A stretch of 56,463 nt of DNA from assembly GCA_001612575.1 (NCBI GenBank), contig LJRV01000216.1, positions 48,860-105,322 of the forward strand. Reading direction: 5' to 3'. Source of the DNA: Streptobacillus notomytis (GTDB lineage Bacteria > Fusobacteriota > Fusobacteriia > Fusobacteriales > Leptotrichiaceae). Both the position numbers and the translations under genes were made by a program. The first letter of the stretch is position 1, and the number at the start of each line of letters is the position of its first letter. This document shows, one piece after another, positions 47,750-56,463 of the stretch. The notes below the pieces were generated by a model. It saw nothing but the letters and a program-made list of their open reading frames with translations, did not search any database and had not been told where the DNA came from.

Positions 47750-47814
47750 CAATCTTACGATTTTACATCTTAATACAAAATCTTGATGTAAACTTGAATA
47801 ATGTGATTATCTAC
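47728..47814 (-). ncRNA. tracrRNA
   Basis: On the minus strand, from a predicted start near 47814, the RNA begins with an anti-repeat (47808 down to 47772). This pairs along nearly the whole CRISPR repeat: TCACATTATTCAA and CAAGAT match, with a 2-nt bulge (AU) and a few G-U pairs. Then come a short nexus-like hairpin AATC-GTAA-GATT (47762-47751) and the terminator hairpin. At about 87 nt it is short for a tracrRNA. An extended -10 promoter precedes it. It directs Cas9 and crRNA processing together with RNase III. It also contains a self-complementary pair (47762-47769 with 47785-47792) that could hide part of the anti-repeat. gpmA lies just upstream on the same strand without a terminator between. 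Confidence 0.9.
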
Positions 47815-47820
47815 ACATAT

Positions 47821-47848
47821 ATTGTAACACAATTTTTCAAAAAGTCAA
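47821..47848 (-). promoter_or_regulatory. tracrRNA promoter
   Basis: Minus strand TTGACT (47848-47843), 16-bp spacer, TG at 47829-47828, then -10 TACAAT (47826-47821), i.e. an extended -10 element. The -35 box begins eight bases after the gpmA stop codon. Confidence 0.8.
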
Positions 47849-47855
47849 TACTTTT

Positions 47856-48545
47856 TTAAAATAATTCAGGAGCTGATATTATTTCTAGATTTTCATTTAT
47901 TTCAAATACTAATGGTTTTCCAGTAGGTAAATTTAAATCAAGTATTTTAACATCATCAATATTTAATAAATATTTTATTAATGATCTTAAACTGTTTCCA
48001 TGAGCAACAACTATTACATCTTTACCTGCTTTGATTTCTTTTGAAATGTTTGAATCCCAGTAAGGTAAAACTCTTGCTATAGTATCTTTTAAGCTTTCTC
48101 CTCTTGGACACTCACTTTCAGGTATATCCTTATATCTTTCTTGGAATCTTGGGTAATTTACTTCATCTGTTAATTCAACATGAGGAGGTGCTACATCAAA
48201 ACTTCTTCTCCAAATATGTACTTGTTCTTCACCGTATTGTTTAGCAGTTTCTGCTTTGTTTAAACCTTGCAGAGCACCATAATGTCTTTCATTTAATCTC
48301 CAAGACTTATGTACTGGTAAATATAGTTGATCTATTTCTTCTAAAATATAGTTAAGAGTTTTGTTTGCTCTTTTTTGGAAAGAAGTAAATGCAACATCAA
48401 AAGTATAACCTAATTCTTTTAAGGCTTGTCCTCCATTTTTAGCTTCTTGGACTCCTTTTTCAGTCAAGTCTACATCTATCCAACCTGTAAATCTATTTTG
48501 TAAATTCCATTCACTTTCTCCGTGACGTACTAATACTAACTTCAT
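47856..48545 (-). CDS. gpmA: 2,3-bisphosphoglycerate-dependent phosphoglycerate mutase
   Basis: 229 residues. The catalytic [10 protein letters not shown] has His8; then come [28 protein letters not shown] with the general acid Glu, and the second histidine in [11 protein letters not shown]. Interconverts 3- and 2-phosphoglycerate in glycolysis. RBS AGGAGG eight bases upstream of the ATG. There is no terminator of its own: the tracrRNA promoter follows at once, so readthrough would carry gpmA transcripts through the tracrRNA to its terminator. Confidence 0.96.
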   Translation of the reverse strand: MKLVLVRHGESEWNLQNRFTGWIDVDLTEKGVQEAKNGGQALKELGYTFDVAFTSFQKRANKTLNYILEEIDQLYLPVHKSWRLNERHYGALQGLNKAETAKQYGEEQVHIWRRSFDVAPPHVELTDEVNYPRFQERYKDIPESECPRGESLKDTIARVLPYWDSNISKEIKAGKDVIVVAHGNSLRSLIKYLLNIDDVKILDLNLPTGKPLVFEINENLEIISAPELF

Positions 48546-48580
48546 TAAATTTCCTCCTAGTTTTTTAATAATATGAATTA

Positions 48581-48609
48581 ATTATACAATATTGTAAAAA
48601 AAAAATCAA
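48581..48609 (-). promoter_or_regulatory. gpmA promoter
   Basis: Minus strand TTGATT (48609-48604), 17-bp spacer and consensus TATAAT (48586-48581). Confidence 0.75.
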
Positions 48610-48752
48610 TTTTTATCACTCTAATTTCATATTGCGGAATTTAGTTATAAAATTATCATGACTTGTGAAAAAAATAATATAACTAAAATATCATAATTCC
48701 AAGCTTTATATAAAGACAGATATAAAAAAATGTAAAAAAAGCACCTTTTTTA

Positions 48753-48781
48753 TTGAAATAAATCTATTTTAGTATTACAAT
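48753..48781 (+). promoter_or_regulatory. pflB promoter
   Basis: TTGAAA (48753-48758) and TACAAT (48776-48781), 17-bp spacer, about 40 bp before the pflB start; divergent from the gpmA promoter. Confidence 0.6.
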
Positions 48782-48822
48782 TTAAATGTAGAATATATAT
48801 AATATTTGAAAGGAATGAGATT

Positions 48823-51060
48823 ATGGAAGCTTGGAGAGGATTTAAAGAAGGTAACTGGATGAAAGAAATCAATATTAGTGAGTTCATCCAACTAAATTAC
48901 ACAGAATACACTGGAGATGACAGTTTTCTAGAGGGACCAACTGAGTCAACTACAGAATTATGGAACAAATTAAAGCCTAAATTAGCAATTGAAAGAGAAA
49001 AAGGTATTTACAATGCTGAAACTAAAATACCATCTCAAATAGATGCTTATGGACCTGGTTATATTGACAAAGACTTAGAAAAAATTGTTGGAGTTCAAAC
49101 AGATGAACCATTAAAGAGAGCAATTTTCCCTAATGGTGGATTAAGAATGGTTGAAAATTCATTAGAAGCTTTTGGATATAAATTGGATCCAGCTACTAGA
49201 GATATTTATTCTAAGTATAGAAAAACTCATAATGATGGAGTTTTCTCAGCATATACTGACGCAATTAGAAAAGCAAGAAAAACAGGAGTAGTTACAGGAT
49301 TACCTGATGCTTATGGAAGAGGACGTATAATAGGAGATTATAGAAGAGTAGCTTTATATGGAGTAGACTTCTTAATCGAAGAAAGAACTAAAGATTGGAA
49401 CAACTTAACTCCTGATGAAATGACAGAGGATGTTATAAGACTAAGAGAAGAAATTTTTGAACAAGTAAAATCGCTTAAAGCATTAAAGAGAATGGCAGAA
49501 AGTTATGGTTATGATATTTCTAAACCTGCAACAACAGCACAAGAAGCTATTCAATGGACATATTTTGCTTACCTTGCAGCAACTAAAGATCAAAATGGAG
49601 CTGCAATGAGTATAGGAAGAACTTCTACTTTCTTAGATATATTTATTGAAAGAGATTTAAAAGAAGGAAGAATAACTGAAAAAGAAGCACAAGAAATGAT
49701 AGATCATTTCGTTATGAAATTAAGAATAATTAGATTCTTAAGAACACCTGAATATGATGCATTATTCTCTGGAGATCCAGTATGGGTAACTGAATCAATA
49801 GGTGGTATGACAATAGATGGTTCAAAATCACTTGTAACTAAAAATTCATTTAGAATTTTAAATACACTATATAACTTAGGACCAGCACCAGAACCAAACT
49901 TAACAGTATTATGGGCTCAAGATTTACCATTAAATTGGAAGAAATTCTGTGCTAGAGTATCTATAGATACATCTTCTCTGCAATATGAAAATGATGATTT
50001 AATGAAACCAACATTTGGTGATGATTATGGTATAGCTTGTTGTGTTTCTCCTATGACTATAGGTAGACAAATGCAATTTTTCGGAGCTAGAGTAAACTTA
50101 CCTAAAGCATTACTTTATGCTATTAATGGTGGTAAAGATGAAAAACAAAAATTACAAGTAACTCCTGAAGGAATGTTTGAACCAATTAAAGGAGATTATT
50201 TAGTATTTGACGAAGTTTGGGAAAAATATGATAAAGTATTAGATTGGTTAGCTCAAACTTATGTACAAGCATTAAATATTATTCACTACATGCATGATAA
50301 ATATTCATATGAATCATTTGAAATGGCATTACATGATAAACACATTAAAAGAACTCAAGCATTCGGTATAGCTGGGTTATCTATAGTAGCAGATTCACTT
50401 GCAGCTATAAAAAATGGTAAAGTAAGAATAATAAGAGATGAAGAAGGAGATGCAGTTGATTATGTTAACGAAGGAGAAGATTATGTACCTTTCGGTAACA
50501 ATGATGACGCAACAGATGATTTCGCAGTAGAAATTACTAAGATTTTCATGAATAAGATTAGAAAACATAAAATGTATAGAGATGCTATACCTACACAATC
50601 AGTATTAACAATTACATCAAATGTTGTATACGGTAAGAAAACAGGAAATACACCTGATGGAAGAAGATCTGGAGCACCATTTGGACCAGGAGCAAACCCT
50701 ATGCACGGAAGAGATGTTAATGGAGCAGTAGCTTCACTTGCATCAGTTGCTAAAATACCATTTGAACATGCAAATGATGGAATTTCTTATACATTCGCTA
50801 TAACACCTGAAACTTTAGGTAAAGAAGATGATGAAAAGAGAACTAACTTAGTTGGATTATTAGATGGATATTTTGCACAAACAGGGCAACATTTAAATGT
50901 TAATGTATTTGGAAGAGATTTATTAGAAGATGCTATGGAACATCCAGAAAAATATCCTCAATTAACAATAAGAGTATCAGGATATGCAGTTAACTTTGTT
51001 AAATTAACCAAAGAACAACAATTAGATGTTATAAACAGAACAATATCTACTAAGATATAA
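48823..51060 (+). CDS. pflB: Formate C-acetyltransferase (pyruvate formate-lyase)
   Basis: 745 residues. The start WRGFKEGNW, then [15 protein letters not shown]-type opening, matches the family. The active-site pair Cys406-Cys407 lies in GIACCVSPM, and the glycyl-radical loop is RVSGYAVNF with Gly720. Converts pyruvate and CoA to acetyl-CoA and formate under anaerobic conditions; the radical needs the activase PflA, which is not in this window. Codon use is the most biased in the window, in keeping with high expression. Own promoter and a strong terminator. Confidence 0.96.
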   Translation: MEAWRGFKEGNWMKEINISEFIQLNYTEYTGDDSFLEGPTESTTELWNKLKPKLAIEREKGIYNAETKIPSQIDAYGPGYIDKDLEKIVGVQTDEPLKRAIFPNGGLRMVENSLEAFGYKLDPATRDIYSKYRKTHNDGVFSAYTDAIRKARKTGVVTGLPDAYGRGRIIGDYRRVALYGVDFLIEERTKDWNNLTPDEMTEDVIRLREEIFEQVKSLKALKRMAESYGYDISKPATTAQEAIQWTYFAYLAATKDQNGAAMSIGRTSTFLDIFIERDLKEGRITEKEAQEMIDHFVMKLRIIRFLRTPEYDALFSGDPVWVTESIGGMTIDGSKSLVTKNSFRILNTLYNLGPAPEPNLTVLWAQDLPLNWKKFCARVSIDTSSLQYENDDLMKPTFGDDYGIACCVSPMTIGRQMQFFGARVNLPKALLYAINGGKDEKQKLQVTPEGMFEPIKGDYLVFDEVWEKYDKVLDWLAQTYVQALNIIHYMHDKYSYESFEMALHDKHIKRTQAFGIAGLSIVADSLAAIKNGKVRIIRDEEGDAVDYVNEGEDYVPFGNNDDATDDFAVEITKIFMNKIRKHKMYRDAIPTQSVLTITSNVVYGKKTGNTPDGRRSGAPFGPGANPMHGRDVNGAVASLASVAKIPFEHANDGISYTFAITPETLGKEDDEKRTNLVGLLDGYFAQTGQHLNVNVFGRDLLEDAMEHPEKYPQLTIRVSGYAVNFVKLTKEQQLDVINRTISTKI

Positions 51061-51082
51061 AAAGAGCTTCGGCTCTTTTTTC
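51061..51082 (+). terminator. Intrinsic terminator after pflB
   Basis: AAGAGC-TTCG-GCTCTT stem with a stable UUCG tetraloop and a T-run. Confidence 0.9.
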
Positions 51083-51137
51083 TTGTTTAAAAATATAATT
51101 TATGATAGAATTGACATAAAAAAGAAAGGAGTTCTTT

Positions 51138-52346
51138 ATGTTAGAAAGATTTAAAAAATACGTAAAATTTGAAACTAGATCTGATGAAAAATCTATAACT
51201 ATACCTTCGACACCTACTCAATACGAGTTTGCTAAAATGTTAGTTGAAGATTTAAAAGAAATAGGGTTAGAAGATATATACATTAATGAATATTGTTTTG
51301 TTAACGCAACATTAAAATCAAATATAGAAAAAGAAGTTCCTACTATAGGCTTTATATCTCATATAGATACAGCTGATTTTGAAGCTAAAAATGTTAAACC
51401 TAATGTTGTTGAAAACTATAGTGGAGATGATATAATTTTAAATGAAAAACTAGGAAAAATTTTATCTCCTAAAGATTTTCCAAATTTAAAAAACTATATA
51501 GGAAAAACATTAATTACTACAGATGGTACAACTTTACTTGGTGCTGATGATAAGGCAGGAATAGTTGAAATTATTGAAGCTATGAAATTCTTGAAAGAAC
51601 ATCCTGAAATATTACATGGAACAGTTAAGGTTGCATTTGGACCAGATGAAGAAATAGGTAAAGGAGCAGATAATTTTAATGTAGATGAATTTAAAGCTGA
51701 CTTTGCATATACTGTAGACGGAGGAGAAATAGGAGAACTTCAATATGAAAGTTTTAATGCAGCTCAGATTACATATACTATAAAAGGTGTGAGTGTACAC
51801 CCAGGAACAGCTAAAGATAAAATGGTTAATGCTAATACAATTGCTGCAGAACTTGCTATGATGTTTCCTGAAAAAGAAGTTCCTGAACATACTTCTGGAT
51901 ATGAAGGATTTTATCTTTTACATAATGTTGAATCTAGAATTGAAATGGCAACTTTAACATATATTATTAGAGATTTTGATAAACAAAAATTTAATGAAAG
52001 AAAGCTTTTCTGTGAAGATATAGCTAGAAGAATTAATGAAAAATATGGAGAAGTTTTAACATATAATATGTTTGATCAGTATTATAATATGGGAGATATT
52101 ATTAAAGATAATATGGAATGTGTACATCTTGCAGAACAAGCTATGAAAAATTTAGATATTAAACCTAAAATTATACCTATTCGTGGAGGAACTGACGGTT
52201 CTAAAATATCATATATGGGACTTCCTACACCTAATATATTTGTTGGTGGAGAAAACTTTCATGGTGAATTTGAATTTTCTTGCTTAGAGGATATGATGAA
52301 AGCAAGAGATGTAATAATAGAGATAGTGAGACTTAATGCTAAATAA
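51138..52346 (+). CDS. pepT: Peptidase T (tripeptide aminopeptidase)
   Basis: 402 residues, M20 metallopeptidase. Metal-site stretches: GFISHIDTADF, TTLLGADDKAGI and GPDEEIGKGA; then VHPGTAKDKMVNA of the dimerisation domain and a C-terminal PIRGGTDGSKIS. Releases N-terminal residues from tripeptides in the cytoplasm. RBS AAAGGAG. The last 11 bases overlap the following lipoprotein gene. Confidence 0.94.
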   Translation: MLERFKKYVKFETRSDEKSITIPSTPTQYEFAKMLVEDLKEIGLEDIYINEYCFVNATLKSNIEKEVPTIGFISHIDTADFEAKNVKPNVVENYSGDDIILNEKLGKILSPKDFPNLKNYIGKTLITTDGTTLLGADDKAGIVEIIEAMKFLKEHPEILHGTVKVAFGPDEEIGKGADNFNVDEFKADFAYTVDGGEIGELQYESFNAAQITYTIKGVSVHPGTAKDKMVNANTIAAELAMMFPEKEVPEHTSGYEGFYLLHNVESRIEMATLTYIIRDFDKQKFNERKLFCEDIARRINEKYGEVLTYNMFDQYYNMGDIIKDNMECVHLAEQAMKNLDIKPKIIPIRGGTDGSKISYMGLPTPNIFVGGENFHGEFEFSCLEDMMKARDVIIEIVRLNAK

Positions 52347-53538
52347 GTTAAGTAGAGCTGTTATAGGGTTTATAACGATTTTCTTTGCTATTTCATGTTC
52401 TAATATAGAATTACCTGAAAATGTCTCGGGTAAATCTAAGATATATTCAATGTTATCATATAATCTATCCCCTAAAATAGATAGAGATTCTATGTATGCT
52501 TTACTTACATCTGTAGGACTTGAAATAGAAGATTATGTAGTTCCAGAAGAATATGATTTTAGGGTATATGATGAAGACGGAACAAGAATAGAACAATATT
52601 ATACAAAGAATAATTCTGATAAGAAATTAATGATAGTTAGTAATGGTGGTTCTTTCTTAAATCCATATAAAATAGGAAGAAGAGATTTTTATTTAAATTT
52701 CTCAAATAAACTTTTAGGTTTTGATGTAATGATAGTAGATTTACATATGGGATTTCAGCATAGATTTCCTGTACAGAATAAAGATTTTTTAAATGCTTAT
52801 AGGTTAGCTCTTAAATTAGGTTATTCTCATAATAAGATAGTATTTGTTGGAGATAGTTCAGGTGGGAATATAGTATCTAGCTCTACGATATATTTAAGGG
52901 ATAATAAATTACCTTTACCAGCTGGAATATTTTTAATGTCACCATTTTTAGATGCAACAAATGTGGTTGAAAGTAGAGAAAGAAATAGAAAAAAAGATGT
53001 ATTATTTGGTAATCCATATAATTTTGAAAATAGGCTAAAAATGTTAGAAAATATACCGTATTTTATTGCAGAAAAGAATAAAACTAACAGATATATTTCG
53101 CCTATATACGCAAAAGATTTAAAAGGATTTCCTAAAACATTAATACATGTTTCAGATTATGAGATTTTACAAGATGATTCAGTAGTTTTTTATAATAATT
53201 TAAAAAGAAGTGGAGTAGATGCTACTTTAGTTGAATATCCAGGTCAGTTACATGTATTTCAAATATTGGATATAAGAGAAGCATATGATTCTATAGATAA
53301 AGCTTCAGAATTCATAAATGAGATAACAAATAATAAGAAACATGTAAAATTAAAGAAAGAAATTATAGAGAAAATAAGATTTGAAATTAAAACTGAAAAA
53401 TATAGTAATGAAGAAATACAAGATTTTTTTAAGAAGATAGACATTAATATAGATCAACTTATAGAATTTGAAAGACATAATTACAAGACAAGTAATAGAA
53501 ACTATTTAAATCGTAAAGATATTTATTATAAAAAATAA
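52336..53538 (+). CDS. Lipoprotein alpha/beta-hydrolase (HSL-type esterase-like)
   Basis: 400 residues. A lipoprotein signal peptide ends at Cys21 (FFAISCSN). The alpha/beta-hydrolase core has the nucleophile in GDSSGGN (Ser174), the acid in a HVSDYEIL strand and the His in GQLHVFQ. The oxyanion-hole HGGG of the HSL family is replaced by SNGGSF. The last 70 residues are a charged helical extension. Probably an envelope-anchored esterase or deacylase; substrate unknown. Its start overlaps the pepT end by 11 bases, so it is co-translated with pepT. Confidence 0.75.
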   Translation: MLNKLSRAVIGFITIFFAISCSNIELPENVSGKSKIYSMLSYNLSPKIDRDSMYALLTSVGLEIEDYVVPEEYDFRVYDEDGTRIEQYYTKNNSDKKLMIVSNGGSFLNPYKIGRRDFYLNFSNKLLGFDVMIVDLHMGFQHRFPVQNKDFLNAYRLALKLGYSHNKIVFVGDSSGGNIVSSSTIYLRDNKLPLPAGIFLMSPFLDATNVVESRERNRKKDVLFGNPYNFENRLKMLENIPYFIAEKNKTNRYISPIYAKDLKGFPKTLIHVSDYEILQDDSVVFYNNLKRSGVDATLVEYPGQLHVFQILDIREAYDSIDKASEFINEITNNKKHVKLKKEIIEKIRFEIKTEKYSNEEIQDFFKKIDINIDQLIEFERHNYKTSNRNYLNRKDIYYKK

Positions 53539-53569
53539 AAAGAGGCATATTTTTTGAGGTAATCAAAAA

Positions 53570-54070
53570 TGTCTACTGATCCTCAAAAATTAGACAAATT
53601 TAATTTAACATACTAATAAGGATTGATTTCTGTAAGAAGCAGGAGTCAATCCTTTTAATTTTTACTTTATATAATATTACTGTAATAATATATGTAATTT
53701 TCTATTGATTTTTCTAATTCTTCCAATGTTTTTCTAAAACATTCCATTAATCCATTATAGAAACTATTTCCTTAAAATTAACATGTGATTTATCTGCTCT
53801 AAGTAAGTATAACTTTTCTCTTATTAGATTTTAATGTGGTTATTATCTATCTTACCTATTTATATGATAATAATGTTAAGTTTTGCTATTACTTTTACTT
53901 TTTTTCTCTTTTATTTTTCTTTCTTTAACTAGAGCAAGTATTCATTCTCAGCTTTTAGATAAATTATTTCATTTTTTAACTGTTTAATCTTTTTTTCTTC
54001 TTTCAGATATTTTTATTTTATCTTCTCTTGTTAATTTCTTTACGAAAAAAAACTGCACTTTAAATCTTGT
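53570..54070 (-). mobile_element. Decayed IS3-family insertion sequence
   Basis: The left end TGTCTACTGATCCTC (53570 on) resembles an IS3/IS150-type terminal repeat. On the minus strand, the end of an IS3 OrfB is clear: KLKGLTPASYRNQSLLVC, with its stop at 53605-53607. It is preceded in other frames by FYNGLM, LEELEKSIENYIYYY, and farther right by OrfA-like EIIYLKAENEYLL. Many stops and frameshifts; most of the catalytic domain (DDE) is gone. The right end is not identifiable. The rest of this 775-bp gap, up to the promoter at 54241, holds no gene I can support. Confidence 0.7.
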
Positions 54071-54240
54071 ATCAAAGATTATGAGTTTAGTTAAAATGAA
54101 ACTCTAAGAAGAACTTGGAATTTTGATTATATAAAAATGTTAAAAAAACATTTGTAAACATAATAAAATTCATTATGAGAAGAATATAATGGAAGATAAT
54201 TTAAATTATAAAGAAAGTACAATCAAGGTTAAATTTTAAC

Positions 54241-54269
54241 TTGACAAAACACTGTTTTAAAGTTAAAAT
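54241..54269 (+). promoter_or_regulatory. Promoter of the second large outer-membrane protein
   Basis: TTGACA (54241-54246) and TAAAAT (54264-54269), 17-bp spacer; the start codon at 54314 has AGGAGG upstream. Confidence 0.7.
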
Positions 54270-54313
54270 CAATTAGGTATAAAAATTAAAAAAGTATCTT
54301 AGGAGGAACGACG

Positions 54314-56272
54314 ATGAAGAAAGCATTTTTAGGAGTTTGTGCTTTAATTTCAGTAACTTCATTTTCTGATGTTACTGGATATTTCAAATCAAATTCAGAA
54401 GTAAAAATAAATAAAGAATCAGAAATAAAATATGATTTATCTACTAGAATGGATCTAGGATTATATTTAGATCCTAGTAAAGAAACATTTATATTTGCTG
54501 GAGGACAATTAAAGGGTGACACAAAACCAAATACACTAAAAAAACCAGGATACTTAGGGGTAAGATTAGAAGCTAAAGTAACTGAGGATTCAAATGTAAT
54601 TTTAACAGGGGCTTATAGAACTGAAGATATAAATATTAAAGATCAAATTAAAGAACATGCAAAAAAGGCAGATAAGGAAAATGGATTTTTATTTAAGGAT
54701 AAAGAGACTATTTTGTTGTCAGGTATTGGGTATGGGAAATATGATGATATAGAATATAGATTAGGAGCTATATATAACAGCAGTAACTTTAAAGATAAAA
54801 CACATAGATTAAATGCTTTTGTTAAGGCTAGCACTAAATTAGAAAACGCTGACGTTTCAGCTGAACTATCTTACAGATTAGGAAATGTTGAAACTAATAT
54901 ATATAAAGATAACGAAATCAAAAACAAAGAAAAAGCATTATTAAATACAGGTGGAACTTTAGCGGGTGAAGTTAAACTTACTACAAATAGATTAGTTAAG
55001 GACTTAGATTTAGAACATAAAACTAATTTTGATTTAGGGACTATATTACCTGCAGGTAATACTAATTCAGAAGCTCAGGTAATAAAAGTAGGAACAGATA
55101 ATAAGGCAGTATATAAATGTGTTAAAAACTTAGAATTAACTGGAAAATTAAACTATAAGGCAGAGGTAGTTTCTAAATATAGTACATCTGGAGATAAGAA
55201 TCAAGAGGGTCATATGAAACATTCTCCAGAGGTTTTTGTTGGTGTTAAATATGATAATAAAAAAATTATGTTTAGCACTGAAAACACTGATAGAGTAGAT
55301 GTTAAACATGAACTTAAAACAGGGTTAGCTTTAAAAGACGATATGCTTAATAATTTCTTTAAAACAGATAATAAATTAGAAATTAAACCATCTGAATTAA
55401 TTACTTTAAGAGCTAAGGTATTTGATATTTTAAAATCTGAAAAATTAAAAAATTCTGCTGAGCATAAAAATTCATTCTTGGGGGGGTTAGGACTAACTCT
55501 AAATCCTAAATCTGATAAGGTTAAATTTGAACATAAATCAGATGTAGTTTATAAATTAGAAGATCTTGATGTTAAATCCCTTAAAAGTGTAAATATTGAT
55601 GATCATGAGTTGTTTTTATGGACTACTAATAAATTAACAGTTGATGTAAATGAAAAGATTAAATTAGAAGGAAATTTAAATTCATATAACTATCTTTTAT
55701 TAGAAAATACAGAAGATATAACTATAGACAACTTTACAGAATTAAATGGAAAAGTTAGTTATAAACAGGAAAATGTTGATTTTTCACAAATGTTAAGTGC
55801 AAGATATGCGTATGGTGATGCAGATGCTGATGATAATAGTCATTTTTACATGGTAGAATCAGATACTAAATTAGGATATAAAGTTAATTCTATACTTGAA
55901 ATTAATTCAGGATTAAATTTAGAATTTAATGCAAGTAACTTAAAAGAACAAAATAGAGCTTTAAAAATGTATGTTGAATCTCAAGGATTACATGAAGACG
56001 AATTTAAAACACTTGGGAAATATACTGATGATGTTAAGTATGATGACAAAAAGTTGATAAATAGAATTAATGATGAATTAAAATTGTATGGTAATGATTA
56101 CTACGATATAGTAGTAAAACCTGAGTTAGGGGTAACAATGAAATTCTTAGAAAATAAATTGACAGTTAAACCAAATGTTTCAACTAGACTTTTATTTACT
56201 GCTGGATTACAAGGCTTTAAATTTAATAGATTCAATACTAAAGGTACTTTAAAAATAGAATATATTTGGTAA
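54314..56272 (+). CDS. Large outer-membrane beta-barrel protein, paralogue of the one at 6078
   Basis: 652 residues. Signal peptide MKKAFLGVCALISVTSFS. Then TGYFKSNSEVKI and MDLGLYLDPSKETF, matching the TGNF and LGIYLDSNKNLY region of the 724-residue protein. The rest alternates strands and lysine-rich turns with almost no cysteine, and the last strand ends KIEYIW. It lacks the Lys/Ala/Pro insert of its paralogue. Probably an outer-membrane barrel; function unknown. Monocistronic, with its own promoter and terminator. Confidence 0.75.
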   Translation: MKKAFLGVCALISVTSFSDVTGYFKSNSEVKINKESEIKYDLSTRMDLGLYLDPSKETFIFAGGQLKGDTKPNTLKKPGYLGVRLEAKVTEDSNVILTGAYRTEDINIKDQIKEHAKKADKENGFLFKDKETILLSGIGYGKYDDIEYRLGAIYNSSNFKDKTHRLNAFVKASTKLENADVSAELSYRLGNVETNIYKDNEIKNKEKALLNTGGTLAGEVKLTTNRLVKDLDLEHKTNFDLGTILPAGNTNSEAQVIKVGTDNKAVYKCVKNLELTGKLNYKAEVVSKYSTSGDKNQEGHMKHSPEVFVGVKYDNKKIMFSTENTDRVDVKHELKTGLALKDDMLNNFFKTDNKLEIKPSELITLRAKVFDILKSEKLKNSAEHKNSFLGGLGLTLNPKSDKVKFEHKSDVVYKLEDLDVKSLKSVNIDDHELFLWTTNKLTVDVNEKIKLEGNLNSYNYLLLENTEDITIDNFTELNGKVSYKQENVDFSQMLSARYAYGDADADDNSHFYMVESDTKLGYKVNSILEINSGLNLEFNASNLKEQNRALKMYVESQGLHEDEFKTLGKYTDDVKYDDKKLINRINDELKLYGNDYYDIVVKPELGVTMKFLENKLTVKPNVSTRLLFTAGLQGFKFNRFNTKGTLKIEYIW

Positions 56273-56310
56273 TTTAGTTTTGTTGAGATTGTATAATTAT
56301 AAATATTATA

Positions 56311-56350
56311 AATGTACTTTCAAACTGAAAAGTTTGCTGGTACATTTTTA
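56311..56350 (+). terminator. Intrinsic terminator after the outer-membrane protein gene
   Basis: Two stacked stems, AATGTAC/GTACATT outside and CAAACT/AGTTTG with a GAAA tetraloop inside, then a T-run. Confidence 0.85.
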
Positions 56351-56372
56351 ATTTATAAAACCTTGCAAATAT

Positions 56373-56401
56373 TTGACTTTATACTTTTTAAGTGATATAA
56401 T
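56373..56401 (+). promoter_or_regulatory. Promoter of the gene at the right edge
   Basis: TTGACT (56373-56378) and TATAAT (56396-56401), 17-bp spacer. Confidence 0.75.
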
Positions 56402-56448
56402 AATGGCGATAAATAATATAAAATAAATAATAAAAAAATGGAGGAAAA

Positions 56449-56463
56449 ATGGCAAAACAAAAA
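56449..56463 (+). CDS. Start of a truncated gene (MAKQK)
   Basis: ATG with GGAGG six bases upstream, open to the window edge after five codons. MAKQK would fit the start of elongation factor Tu, among others, but five residues cannot identify it. Confidence 0.5.

Noticed and set aside
51083-51111. Possible promoter (TTGTTT, 17 bp, TAGAAT) before pepT
   Set aside because: It starts inside the T-run of the pflB terminator and both boxes are weak; not strong enough to list.

Overview
The window is very AT-rich, codon use is strongly A/T-ended, and the cell has a Gram-negative envelope (BamA C-terminus, outer-membrane barrels, type Va autotransporters) together with Firmicute-like housekeeping genes. 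This combination suggests a fermentative member of the Fusobacteriota, probably Leptotrichiaceae (Sneathia/Streptobacillus/Leptotrichia-like). That placement is inferred from gene content; I ran no search.

Left part (1-14.3 kb), almost all on the + strand: the BamA C-terminus, a small lipoprotein, then a tightly packed run hslO - STAS protein - ddl - M50-like membrane protein without HExxH - yigZ - der. Next come a promoter, a large outer-membrane protein and a secreted nuclease, followed by sufU - tmk - hisS - aspS with overlapping ends.

Middle (14.3-39.3 kb): five tandem genes for S6-family (IgA1-protease/SPATE-like) serine-protease autotransporters of 1263, 1270, 2179, 1286 and 2188 residues. 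All keep the His/Asp/Ser residues. The two long ones carry an extra passenger block of about 900 residues. Nearly identical DNA tracts shared between copies point to gene conversion.

CRISPR region (39.3-47.8 kb): cas9 - cas1 - cas2, then an array of 20 repeats (36 bp) and 19 spacers (all 30 bp) with duplicated spacers. After the array come a decayed phage-type (PBECR-like) gene, an unrecognised structured small RNA with a consensus promoter and terminator, and stray degenerate repeats. A P-loop gene that looks like a Csn2 relative with an intact Walker A follows. A convincing tracrRNA lies on the minus strand (47728-47814), with its own extended -10 promoter, anti-repeat, short hairpin and terminator. 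The locus mixes II-C traits (no canonical csn2 beside cas2, possible promoters inside repeats, degenerate repeats at the crRNA-upstream end) with a II-A-like trait (the Csn2-like protein).

Right part (47.8-56.4 kb): gpmA (minus strand, directly upstream of the tracrRNA promoter), pflB, pepT, a surface lipoprotein esterase, a decayed IS3-family element, a second large outer-membrane protein related to the one at 6 kb, and the first five codons of a further gene. gpmA and pflB fit a sugar-fermenting, formate-producing metabolism.
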